Assembly (NCBI RefSeq): GCF_016862895.1
Contig: NZ_BONV01000021.1
Span: 62,001 to 126,000 of the forward strand
Origin: Planotetraspora kaengkrachanensis
Lineage (GTDB): Bacteria > Actinomycetota > Actinomycetes > Streptosporangiales > Streptosporangiaceae
Reading direction: 5' to 3'
Length of the DNA: 64,000 bases
This document shows positions 34,706 to 42,199 of this stretch, piece by piece (the stretch's first letter is position 1; every line of letters starts with the position of its first letter). The notes under the pieces are model-generated. The model saw only the letters and a list, made by a program, of their open reading frames with translations, made no database searches and was not told where the DNA came from. The position numbers and the translations under genes are program-made.

Positions 34706-36118
34706 TGGAAGGAACACGCGGAACACCGTACGGCCGGGACGGCTTTCCAGGTCGACGGTTCCTCCGTGGGCGGTGACCACCGCCCGGACGATGGCCAGGC
34801 CGAGGCCGCTGCCGCCGGACGCCCGTGAGCGGGCCTTGTCCACCCTGACGAAGCGTTCGAAGATCTCCTTCTGCGGCTCCTCCGGGATGCCCGGCCCATC
34901 GTCGGCCACGGTCAGTTCGATCCTCCCGGCTTCCCCCGTGCCCAAAACCCGGAGCTTGACGGTGACAGTGGTGCCCTCCGGGGTGTGCAGCCGGGCGTTG
35001 CCGAGCAGGTTGGCGACGACCTGGTGGAGCCGGTCGGCGTCACCGGTCACCGTCAGCGGCTCTTCTGGGAGCTCCAGCCGCCACCGGTGGCCCGGGCCGT
35101 ACACGCGTACGTCTCCCGTCGCGTCGATCACCAGGCGGCTCAGGTCCACCTCGTCCCGCGCCAGCGGTCTGCCCTCGTCGAGCCTGGCCAGCAGCAGCAG
35201 ATCGTCGACGAGCGACCCCATCCGCGCGGACTCCGCGTCGATCCGCTCCAGGGCATGCCGTACGGCAGGGGGGACCTGGGCCGCGTCCCTCCGGGCCAGT
35301 TCGACGTGCGCACGGACGGTCGCGAGCGGCGTGCGCAACTCGTGGCCGGCGTCGGCCGCGAACGTGCGCATCCGCTGCTCACTCGCGTGCCTCCTGGCCA
35401 GCGCGTCGCCGACGTGGAAGAGCATGCGGTTGAAAGCACCGCCGACCTGCCCGACCTCGGTCCTGTCGTCGTCGTACGGCACCCGCTCGGGAAGCTGTAC
35501 CTCCCCGCTGGCCAGCGGCAACTCTGTCACCTGCCGGGCCGTGGCCGCGACCCGCTGCAGGGGGCGGAGCGAGAGCCGTACCCAGATCGTGCCCGCGACC
35601 CCGGTGCCCGCCATGACGGCGGCGAAGACGACGGCCTCGACGAGCTGAAGACGGCGAAGCGTGGCGTTGGCGCCTTCCGTCGGGAGCCCGTTGATCAGCA
35701 CGTCGCCGTCGGCGCCGGCGACGGCCATCACGCGATAGTCGTCGAGCACCGACAGGTCCACGCTGTGGGCCTTGCCGTCAAGCGGCACACCGGCCAGGAC
35801 GGACGCGTCGGCCCCGGAAAGCGTGATGCGAACGGTCCCGGATGCCACCACGGCGGCGTCGGTCACGTGCCCGCCAACCAGGCGGACTCCGAGCGTGCCG
35901 CGCGACTGCCCCCTGCTGTCCCCGCCCTCGCCGTTCTCATTGTGGTGCTCCAGGCTGGCGGCGAACCTGCCGACCGTCATCGACAGCTGCTGGTCCACCC
36001 GCTGCAGCAGGAACCCCCTGAGCGCGAGGGAGGTCGCCACGCCGACCACCACGCAGCCAAGAGCGAGCAGCACGAGCACTCCCGCCACCAGGCGGCCCCG
36101 AAGCGTGCGCGGCCTCAT
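34697..36118 (-). CDS. Two-component sensor histidine kinase
   Basis: A 473-residue kinase. An N-terminal helix (LVAGVLVLLALGCVVVGVA) is followed by an extracytoplasmic sensor of about 120 residues, a second helix (VFAAVMAGTGVAGTIWVRL), HAMP, and the dimerisation domain with DAGHELRTPLATVRAH. Then come the N, G1 and G2 boxes (NLLGNARLH, ADDGPGIP, GSGLGLAIV). The ATG at 36118 has no ribosome site; instead it is preceded by eight copies of a 9-bp repeat separating it from the response regulator. The stop codon is the first of three in-frame copies of GCCGGATGA. It pairs with the OmpR-type regulator upstream. Confidence 0.92.
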   Translation of the reverse strand: MRPRTLRGRLVAGVLVLLALGCVVVGVATSLALRGFLLQRVDQQLSMTVGRFAASLEHHNENGEGGDSRGQSRGTLGVRLVGGHVTDAAVVASGTVRITLSGADASVLAGVPLDGKAHSVDLSVLDDYRVMAVAGADGDVLINGLPTEGANATLRRLQLVEAVVFAAVMAGTGVAGTIWVRLSLRPLQRVAATARQVTELPLASGEVQLPERVPYDDDRTEVGQVGGAFNRMLFHVGDALARRHASEQRMRTFAADAGHELRTPLATVRAHVELARRDAAQVPPAVRHALERIDAESARMGSLVDDLLLLARLDEGRPLARDEVDLSRLVIDATGDVRVYGPGHRWRLELPEEPLTVTGDADRLHQVVANLLGNARLHTPEGTTVTVKLRVLGTGEAGRIELTVADDGPGIPEEPQKEIFERFVRVDKARSRASGGSGLGLAIVRAVVTAHGGTVDLESRPGRTVFRVFLPAG

Positions 36119-36208
36119 GTGTTCATTGTGTTCACGGTGTTCACGGTGTTCACGGTGTTCACGGTGTTCACGGTGTTCACGGTGTTCACGGTGTTCACGG
36201 CCTTCATG
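36119..36208. repeat. 9-bp tandem repeat between response regulator and kinase
   Basis: Eight exact copies of GTGTTCACG (36128-36199) plus a degenerate copy on each side. In the response regulator frame each unit contains TGA after the true stop; in the kinase frame it reads His-Arg-Glu up to the ATG at 36118. Each junction forms the small palindrome CGTGTTCACG. Confidence 0.95.
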
Positions 36209-36944
36209 GTTTTTCCGATGGCCTGAGGACGTATCCCACACCCCGGACCGTGTGAATGAGAGGCGGCCTGCCCACGTCGATCTTCTTGCGCAGGTAGCTG
36301 ATGTACAGCTCGACGACATGGGCCTGACCGCCGAAGTCATAGGACCAGACCCGGTCGAGGATCTGCGCCTTGCTGAGCACCCGGCGCGGATTGCGCATCA
36401 GGAAGCGCAGCAACTCGAACTCGGTCGGCGTCAGCTCGACGAACTCGCCGCCGCGGGTCACCTCCCGCGCGTCCTCGTCCATCACGAGATCCCCCACCGT
36501 CAGCGGGGTGCCCACCGCGGCCTGGGCCATGCCCGCACGGCGCAGCAGCCCCCGCAGCCGGGCGAGCACCTCTTCCAGGCTGAACGGCTTCGTCACGTAG
36601 TCGTCGCCGCCCGCGGTTATTCCGGCGATCCGGTCCTCCACGGCGTCCCTCGCAGTGAGGAACAGCACGCACACCTGCGGCGCGTCGGACCTCAGGCGCC
36701 GGAGCACCTCGAGGCCGCCGATGTCGGGCAGCATCACATCGAGCAGCACCGCGTCCGGACGGAAGTCGCGGGCCATGGTCAGGGCGCTCAGGCCGTCAGC
36801 GGCGGCACGGACATCCCAGCCCTCGTAGCGCAGGACCGCGCCGAGGACCTCGACCAGATCGGGCTCGTCGTCGACGACGAGGACCCTGACCGGGGTGCCG
36901 TCGGGACGGAGCACCTTCGGAAGCGGGAGGGAAACGGGCTGCAT
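36204..36944 (-). CDS. OmpR-family response regulator
   Basis: A 246-residue regulator. The receiver domain has VVDDEPDLVE, the phospho-acceptor in AVLLDVMLPD, and Lys in YVTKPFSLEE. The C-terminal winged helix ends ILDRVWSYDFGGQAHVVELY and HTVRGVGYVLRP. ATG 36944 is preferred; a TTG at 36953 is possible. The likely operator is the CTCTCTG direct repeat at 36979-36996, just upstream and in front of the divergent flavin operon, so autoregulation and control of that operon are both plausible. Its stop codon TGA is followed in frame by repeated TGAs from the 9-bp tandem repeat. Confidence 0.92.
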   Translation of the reverse strand: MQPVSLPLPKVLRPDGTPVRVLVVDDEPDLVEVLGAVLRYEGWDVRAAADGLSALTMARDFRPDAVLLDVMLPDIGGLEVLRRLRSDAPQVCVLFLTARDAVEDRIAGITAGGDDYVTKPFSLEEVLARLRGLLRRAGMAQAAVGTPLTVGDLVMDEDAREVTRGGEFVELTPTEFELLRFLMRNPRRVLSKAQILDRVWSYDFGGQAHVVELYISYLRKKIDVGRPPLIHTVRGVGYVLRPSEKP

Positions 36945-36978
36945 AGCTTCCAAGGGTCCTTCCTGGTCACCCTGCCGA

Positions 36979-36996
36979 CTCTCTGCGTTCTCTCTG
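36979..36996. promoter_or_regulatory. OmpR-type direct-repeat operator CTCTCTG-N4-CTCTCTG
   Basis: Two identical heptamers, 11 bp apart start to start, lie 35 bp before the response regulator ATG and 226 bp before the flavin operon. Heptamers with 4-bp spacing are the usual target form for PhoB/OmpR winged-helix regulators. Confidence 0.55.
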
Positions 36997-37106
36997 AGAA
37001 TCCTATGAATAATCCGTTTTGCCCCTTTTCAAGGGCGACTCAGAGGTTCGGCTGGCACGGTGGTGATCCGACAGACACTCCGGCGAATCGGACTCTCGCA
37101 CGGAGA

Positions 37107-37202
37107 CGGCTCGAGGGCTGAACGGCTCGAGGGCTGAACGGTTCGAGGGCTGAACGGTTCGAGGGCTGAACGGCTCGACGGCTCGACGGCTCGACGGCTC
37201 GA
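37107..37202. repeat. 96-bp tract of 16-bp and 8-bp tandem repeats before flavin operon
   Basis: Four 16-bp units (CGGYTCGAGGGCTGAA, 37107-37170) are followed by four 8-bp half-units CGGCTCGA (37171-37202). The tract ends 20 bp before the ferric-reductase GTG, just ahead of its ribosome site, and is non-coding on the plus strand. Confidence 0.95.
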
Positions 37203-37222
37203 CCGAGAAGGGAGACACTCGC

Positions 37223-38587
37223 GTGGCCATCGACGCACCCGGCGAAATGCCGGGCGACGCGACGGGCGGCATGCCCACCCGCATGGTCCCGGCCGCCGCG
37301 ATTTCGGCCATCGGGGCGGGCGCCGTGGCGGTACTGGCGCTGTGGTGGGCCGACACCCCGGCCGTGGTGGGCCTGGACGAATGGCTGACCGGCGCCGGCC
37401 GGATCACCGGTCTGCTCGCCGGATACGCGATCACGGTGTTGCTCGCGCTGATGGCACGCATTCCGGTGCTGGAGCACGGCGTCGGCTCCGACCGGCTCGC
37501 CCGCTGGCACGCGATGGGCGGACGGTACGTCGTGTGCCTGGCCGTGAGTCACACGCTCCTGATCATCTGGGGATACGCGGTCACCGACGGCACCGGCATC
37601 GTCAGCGAGACCGTCACGCTGAATTTGACCTACCCTGACGTGCTCAAGGCCACCGTGGCCGTGCTTCTCCTGGTCGGGATCGGGATCGTCTCCGCCCGCG
37701 CGATCAGACCGAGACTGCGCTATGAAACCTGGTTCCACCTGCACTTCTACACGTACCTGGCCGCATGGCTGGCGTTCGGGCACGTTCTGGCCGACGGCAA
37801 CGAGTTCATCGGGAACCGCACGGCTCAGGCCGCGTGGTACGCCCTCTACCTCGGGGTCGCTCTGGTGCTGGTGTGGAATCGATTCCTCACCCCGATACGC
37901 CAGGCCCTTCTGCACCGGTTCACGGTGACGCGGGTCATCGAGGAGGCTCCAGGGGTCATCTCGATCCACATCGCCGGGCGCCGCCTCGACAGGCTGAAGA
38001 TCGAGCCTGGCCAGTTCTTCCGCTGGCGGTTCCTCACCCGTGGACTGTGGTGGTCGGCCAATCCCTACTCGTTGTCGGCCGCTCCCCGCCGGAACGGGTT
38101 GCGGATCACCGTGAAGGACCTGGGTGACCACAGCAGGGGCCTGGCCGGGATACGCCCGGGGACCAGAGTCCTCGCGGAAGGGCCGTACGGCTCGTTCACC
38201 GCGAGACGCCGTACGAGGCGCAAGGTGCTTCTGATCGCCGGAGGAGTGGGCATCACGCCGCTGAGGGCTCTGTTCGAGTCGATACCGGCGGCGCCCGGCG
38301 ACCTGACGCTGCTCTATCGTGCCCGGACGTCCGAGGACCTGGTGTTCCGTACCGAACTTGAGCAGATCTCCGCCAGACGGGGCACGGGGCTCCTCTACTG
38401 CGTCGGGCCCCGCAGCGTGGTCGGCGACCCGTTCACTCCTCACACCCTTACGGCGCTGGTCCCCCACCTGCCCGACCACGATGTCTACGTCTGCGGGCCG
38501 ACCGGCATGACCGGCCGCGTGATCCCCGCGCTCCGGGCCGCGGGCGTGCCCCGCCGTCGTATCCACCACGAATCGTTCGAGTTCTGA
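37223..38587 (+). CDS. Ferric reductase-like transmembrane flavohaem oxidoreductase
   Basis: A 454-residue protein. The N-terminal half has six membrane helices of the ferric-reductase domain, with candidate haem histidines in RWHAMGGRY, SHTLLIIW, WFHLHFYTYLAAW and AFGHVL. The C-terminal half is a ferredoxin-NADP reductase module: FAD binding in NPYSLSAAP, NAD(P) binding in LIAGGVGITPLRAL, and YVCGPTGM. It would pass electrons from cytosolic NAD(P)H through haem to the outside. GTG 37223 has AAGGGAG eight bases upstream. It leads an operon with the FMN-binding protein and ApbE. Confidence 0.92.
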   Translation: MAIDAPGEMPGDATGGMPTRMVPAAAISAIGAGAVAVLALWWADTPAVVGLDEWLTGAGRITGLLAGYAITVLLALMARIPVLEHGVGSDRLARWHAMGGRYVVCLAVSHTLLIIWGYAVTDGTGIVSETVTLNLTYPDVLKATVAVLLLVGIGIVSARAIRPRLRYETWFHLHFYTYLAAWLAFGHVLADGNEFIGNRTAQAAWYALYLGVALVLVWNRFLTPIRQALLHRFTVTRVIEEAPGVISIHIAGRRLDRLKIEPGQFFRWRFLTRGLWWSANPYSLSAAPRRNGLRITVKDLGDHSRGLAGIRPGTRVLAEGPYGSFTARRRTRRKVLLIAGGVGITPLRALFESIPAAPGDLTLLYRARTSEDLVFRTELEQISARRGTGLLYCVGPRSVVGDPFTPHTLTALVPHLPDHDVYVCGPTGMTGRVIPALRAAGVPRRRIHHESFEF

Positions 38588-38596
38588 AGGGCGCCC

Positions 38597-39127
38597 ATGC
38601 GAAGCGCGATATTCGCCGTGATCGTCACCGCCACCGGCCTCGTCCTGTTGCTGTCCTTCAAGCCCCACAACGTCACGGCGGCCCCGGAACGCCCCGGCGT
38701 GATGTCAGACCCCCCCGCCGGCGACGCGAACGGTCAGGCCGATACTCCCGCGACATCCGGCAAGAAGAGCACGGGAAAGGCCGTACCGAAGGTAACGGCT
38801 AACCCGGGAAGCTGGCCGGGCGACGGCGCCGGCCTGGGCGAGACAGCCGGCGAGAAGGTCATCAGCGGTGTCGTCGCCGACACACGATTCGGTCCTGTTC
38901 AGGTGCAACTCGTGCTCTCCGACGGGAAGATCACGGGAGTGCAGGTCCTTCAGGCCCCGCAGGAGAGCCGCAGGGACTTCAGTATCAACAGCGAGGCGCT
39001 GCCGATCCTCGATCAGGAGGCCCTGGCCGCCCAGTCCGCGCGGATCGACACGGTCTCCGGCGCCACCTACACGAGCGACGGCTACGTCCGGTCCCTGCAG
39101 AGCGCACTCGACCGGGCCGGCCTGTGA
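38597..39127 (+). CDS. Extracytoplasmic FMN-binding domain protein
   Basis: A 176-residue exported protein with an uncleaved or cleaved N-terminal helix (AIFAVIVTATGLVLLLSF), then a Pro/Gly/Lys-rich linker of about 45 residues. The FMN_bind domain follows from about residue 92 (VISGVVADTRFGPVQV). The flavinylation motif is D151-x-x-S-G-A-T157, with Thr157 the predicted covalent FMN attachment site. It begins nine bases after the reductase stop and its own stop overlaps the ApbE start. It should carry electrons from the membrane reductase to an outside acceptor. Confidence 0.92.
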   Translation: MRSAIFAVIVTATGLVLLLSFKPHNVTAAPERPGVMSDPPAGDANGQADTPATSGKKSTGKAVPKVTANPGSWPGDGAGLGETAGEKVISGVVADTRFGPVQVQLVLSDGKITGVQVLQAPQESRRDFSINSEALPILDQEALAAQSARIDTVSGATYTSDGYVRSLQSALDRAGL

Positions 39128-39870
39128 CGCGCCATGCCGAGCATGTGATGGGCACCGTCTTCTCCTTCGACGTACGGGACGACGGCTTCGAACGTGCGGT
39201 CGCCGAGGCCGTGGAGTGGCTGCACCGGGTCGACGAGACGTTCTCGACGTATCGGCCAGAGAGCGTGGTCAGCCGACTGGACAGAGGGGAGATCACCCTG
39301 GCCGACTGCCCGCCGGAGGTCGTGGAGGTCCTTCGCCTGTGTGACGAGGCGTCGCGGGTGTCCCGCGGATACTTCACGCCCCGTCCCGGCGGCCGTCTCG
39401 ACCCGTCGGCCGTCGTGAAGGGCTGGGCGATCGAACGGGCCTCACGCATCCTGACGCGTGCGGGAGCGGCGAACCACTGCGTGAACGGTGGGGGCGACGT
39501 GCAGCTCGCCGGATCTTCCGCTTCCGGTGGCCCCTGGCGGGTCGGCATCGCCCATCCCCTGCGTCCGGGCGAACTCGCCGCCGTGGTGACGGGGCGCGAT
39601 CTGGCGGTCGCGACCTCGGGCACGGCTGAGCGCGGCGCACACATCATCGACCCGCACACCGGCCGCCCCGCGACGGCGCTCGCCTCCATCACGCTCATTG
39701 GAGAAAGCCTGACCATGACCGACACGTACGCCACGGCAGCCTTCGCCATGGGAGACGCCGCCCGCGACTGGGTCGGAGAACTGGAAGGCTTCGAGGCCTT
39801 CGCCGTCACGGCCTCCGGTGCCACCTGGCACACAGGAGACTTTCCGAAGCTTGCGGTTCTCACTGACTGA
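39124..39870 (+). CDS. apbE: FAD:protein FMN transferase (ApbE)
   Basis: A 248-residue ApbE/flavin transferase. Family blocks are VMGTVFSFDVRDD at the N-terminus, DPSAVVKGWAIERA, VNGGGDVQLAG and the metal-binding end TMTDTYATAAFAMG. It would attach FMN from FAD to Thr157 of the preceding protein. No signal peptide is visible, although many homologues are exported lipoproteins; a twin-domain or cytosolic form is possible. The GTG start overlaps the previous stop as GTGA. A 15-bp tandem repeat follows the stop at about 39886-39930. Confidence 0.92.
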   Translation: MTRHAEHVMGTVFSFDVRDDGFERAVAEAVEWLHRVDETFSTYRPESVVSRLDRGEITLADCPPEVVEVLRLCDEASRVSRGYFTPRPGGRLDPSAVVKGWAIERASRILTRAGAANHCVNGGGDVQLAGSSASGGPWRVGIAHPLRPGELAAVVTGRDLAVATSGTAERGAHIIDPHTGRPATALASITLIGESLTMTDTYATAAFAMGDAARDWVGELEGFEAFAVTASGATWHTGDFPKLAVLTD

Positions 39871-39885
39871 CGTCTACATGTCACG

Positions 39886-39932
39886 CCTGCCACGCCGCGA
39901 CATGCCACGCCGCGACATGTCACGCCGCCGAG
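39886..39932 (+). repeat. 15-bp tandem repeat after apbE
   Basis: Two to three copies of ACGCCGCGACATGYC follow the apbE stop by about 20 bp. No protein is predicted here. Confidence 0.75.
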
Positions 39933-40077
39933 CGATGGGTCACCCGTGGAGACGATCACCCGGCCCCGCATTGCCGGTGGCGGCGGCGCTGCGACCTCCG
40001 GCCTTCGGGGCAGGCGTCATTCCCGTCCGGTGGCGTGGTCGCCCCTCCCGGTGTCGGTACCGGCCGGCGTCTGCTGA

Positions 40078-41772
40078 TCATGTTCGCGTGGGTCGGTTGA
40101 CGGGCCCTCCGGCGTTCCGGTCAGTGTTCTGGCCGGTGTTCCGGGCGGTGTTCCGGCTGGTGTGGGTGCCGGTGTAGGTGAAGGCCCAGCGGTCTTTGCC
40201 GGTTCGCCGCCGTTGGTAGAGATGGGGGCGGCGGTAGCGGTCGCGGTTGTGGAACTGGCAGGCCGGGCCGAGCAGGCGCAGGTCGGTACGGCCGCCGTCG
40301 GACCAGTTGTCGGCATGGTCGATCTGGCACATCGTGGCCGGGAGCGGGCAGCCCTGCACCCAGCAGGTGGCGTAGCGGGCGAAGGCGGCTTTGCGCTGGG
40401 CCTTGGTCGCCAGCCGCACCGCCCGGCCCATGTCCAGGACCTGACCGTCGGCGTCCATCACCAACCGCACCAGCGACGAGGTCCGCGCCAGCCGGTGGAT
40501 CTCCCGCACCGGCAGCAGCTGCCCGGTCGCCAGCAACAGCCCGGGCACCAGGCGATCCACCCGTTCACCCAGGCCCGCCCACCAGGCCGCACCATCCCCC
40601 AACTCCGGCTCAGGCTCGTCCCTCGGTACTGCCCCCGGTTCTCGTTCTTGCTCTGGGGCGGCGGTTGATCGGCCGGGTCCCGGGTCAGTCTCGGCAGTGG
40701 GCTCAGCGCTGCCATCAGCTGTGGGCTCGGCACCGTCATCAGCACCGGCCTGCTCGCCCTTGTCTGCGGCCTGCGGGCCGGGCGGGGAGTTCTTGGCAGG
40801 GTGGTCATCGGGCAGGGACTCCGCGTTGACCAGCACCAGCAACTCGGTACTTATCTGCTGCCCCAGCAACGCGATGAACGCATCCGCGTTCCGCACCCGA
40901 AGCGGCCGATCATCCCCCTCCACCTTCGGCCGCGCGAATGCGTCCAGCAACGCCCGCAACCGCGCCCCCGCCTCCCGCGGCAATCGGAACTCCCCCTCCA
41001 GGCCACCCGACCCCGTCGGCCGCACGCGGAGAAAGCGGCGCCCATGGTCAGCCTCGGACTCCTTATCCGACCACCCAGGGTCCAGCACCTCCCGCAGATA
41101 CCGGCCCGCCCGGGACACCTCACCCGGACTCGCCCGATCCGCCAACCCCACCAAAATCGGCTCAGCCACCCTCGCCTGTTCATCGCTGAGCCCGCTCGTC
41201 GCCACGCAAATCGCGGCAACCTGCCCCTCACTCAACGACCCCTCAGCAAAACGAGTCCGCACCACCGGCAACCGAGCCAACTCCACCGCCAAACCCACCA
41301 GCGACGACGCCGAACCCGAACTCATTCCACACCCGCTGCGCAACCAGGTCCGCGTACTCGCATGACCGTGCGCCCGCGCCTCCCCCGCGCCGTGCACCCG
41401 CCCCACCCGCGCCGCGATCGCCGACATCAACCGATCCCGCGCGAACACCAACTCCTCAACCTCGGCCAGACACCCCGCCGCCGACCCCGGCATCCCCACC
41501 CCAGCCATCTCCAGTGCGACCCGCCGAACCTCAGCCACCACCACCCATGAGGCCCGACCGCTGACCCCGCCACGGCCGTGGTCACCCCCAGACGCGGCCC
41601 CCGCCTCGGATGACGCGTCACCAGCGCAGGCGCCGAAACCTGCCTCATCCGCGGAGCCGAAATCACGAGCAGCCGAACCATCCGACCACCACCCCGACGA
41701 ACCACCCACTCCAGAGAGCCACTCACCACCCGCGTCCGGCGCCCGCCCCACCGGCTCAACAATCTCGAACAA
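40078..41772 (-). CDS. DUF222-HNH endonuclease family protein
   Basis: A protein of about 564 residues of the DUF222/13E12 repeat family common in actinobacteria. The long helical DUF222 region (EVEELVFARDRLMSAIAARV and following) is split by an acidic low-complexity stretch with EPTADGSAEPTAETDPGPG. It ends in an HNH core: CWVQGCPLPATMCQIDH, then DLRLLGPACQFHNRDR. The TTG at 41772 is preferred since GGAGG lies nine bases upstream. The C-terminus carries four tetrapeptide repeats (RNTA-RNTG-QNTD-RNAG). Such genes are often multi-copy; nuclease function is unproven for this one. Confidence 0.87.
   Translation of the reverse strand: MFEIVEPVGRAPDAGGEWLSGVGGSSGWWSDGSAARDFGSADEAGFGACAGDASSEAGAASGGDHGRGGVSGRASWVVVAEVRRVALEMAGVGMPGSAAGCLAEVEELVFARDRLMSAIAARVGRVHGAGEARAHGHASTRTWLRSGCGMSSGSASSLVGLAVELARLPVVRTRFAEGSLSEGQVAAICVATSGLSDEQARVAEPILVGLADRASPGEVSRAGRYLREVLDPGWSDKESEADHGRRFLRVRPTGSGGLEGEFRLPREAGARLRALLDAFARPKVEGDDRPLRVRNADAFIALLGQQISTELLVLVNAESLPDDHPAKNSPPGPQAADKGEQAGADDGAEPTADGSAEPTAETDPGPGRSTAAPEQEREPGAVPRDEPEPELGDGAAWWAGLGERVDRLVPGLLLATGQLLPVREIHRLARTSSLVRLVMDADGQVLDMGRAVRLATKAQRKAAFARYATCWVQGCPLPATMCQIDHADNWSDGGRTDLRLLGPACQFHNRDRYRRPHLYQRRRTGKDRWAFTYTGTHTSRNTARNTGQNTDRNAGGPVNRPTRT
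40090..40150 (-). repeat. 12-bp repeats coding HNH protein C-terminus
   Basis: Four imperfect 12-bp units encode RNTA, RNTG, QNTD and RNAG near the end of the DUF222-HNH protein. Confidence 0.8.
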
Positions 41773-42199
41773 CGCCGCGCACCTCCAAGCAATTCGAACA
41801 CGTGTATGAATCCTTTCACAAACGCAGAGCGTGAGCAACTCGAAGCTTTAAGTAATCGAAACTGGTCGAGAAGGAGGCAATCGTCAATAACTTCCAAATT
41901 TCCGAGCAAAACGGCACGTATTGTCGGAACGGTCAGCGCCCGTACGCGAATCTCCGTGAGGCCTGCGCCAGCGGTCGGATCGCCGCTCTGCACCCAGTGA
42001 GGGCTATATAGCTGCAGGCTCGTCGCCGGGTCTGGCCTGTCACGCTCAGGAGTCCTTTTCGTGCCTCCGCTCGAGCCCACGATGCCCGGGTCGCGAAGGC
42101 GCGAGCTCGGCCAAGGCGATATCCACAGGCTGAGCCCGGCCCGGCATGGCAGGCATCTGCCGCTGCTACGGTTTCGAAGGGCGAAGGGAGGCGGCGGCG
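41773..42199. other. 427-bp AT-richer region between HNH and SNF2 genes
   Basis: This divergent intergenic region is markedly richer in A+T from about 41790 to 41930 than the rest of the window. It contains TATATA at about 42006 and TACGGT about 30 bp before the SNF2 start. I find no open frame with coding character and no clear pair of promoter boxes. Confidence 0.55.

Noticed and set aside
36119-36208. Possible CRISPR-like array
   Set aside because: Units are 9 bp with no spacers; it is a simple tandem repeat.
37003-37461. Minus-strand gene across the repeat tract before the ferric reductase
   Set aside because: Its predicted protein is mostly the translated repeat (Ser/Pro/Glu) and it overlaps the real reductase start.
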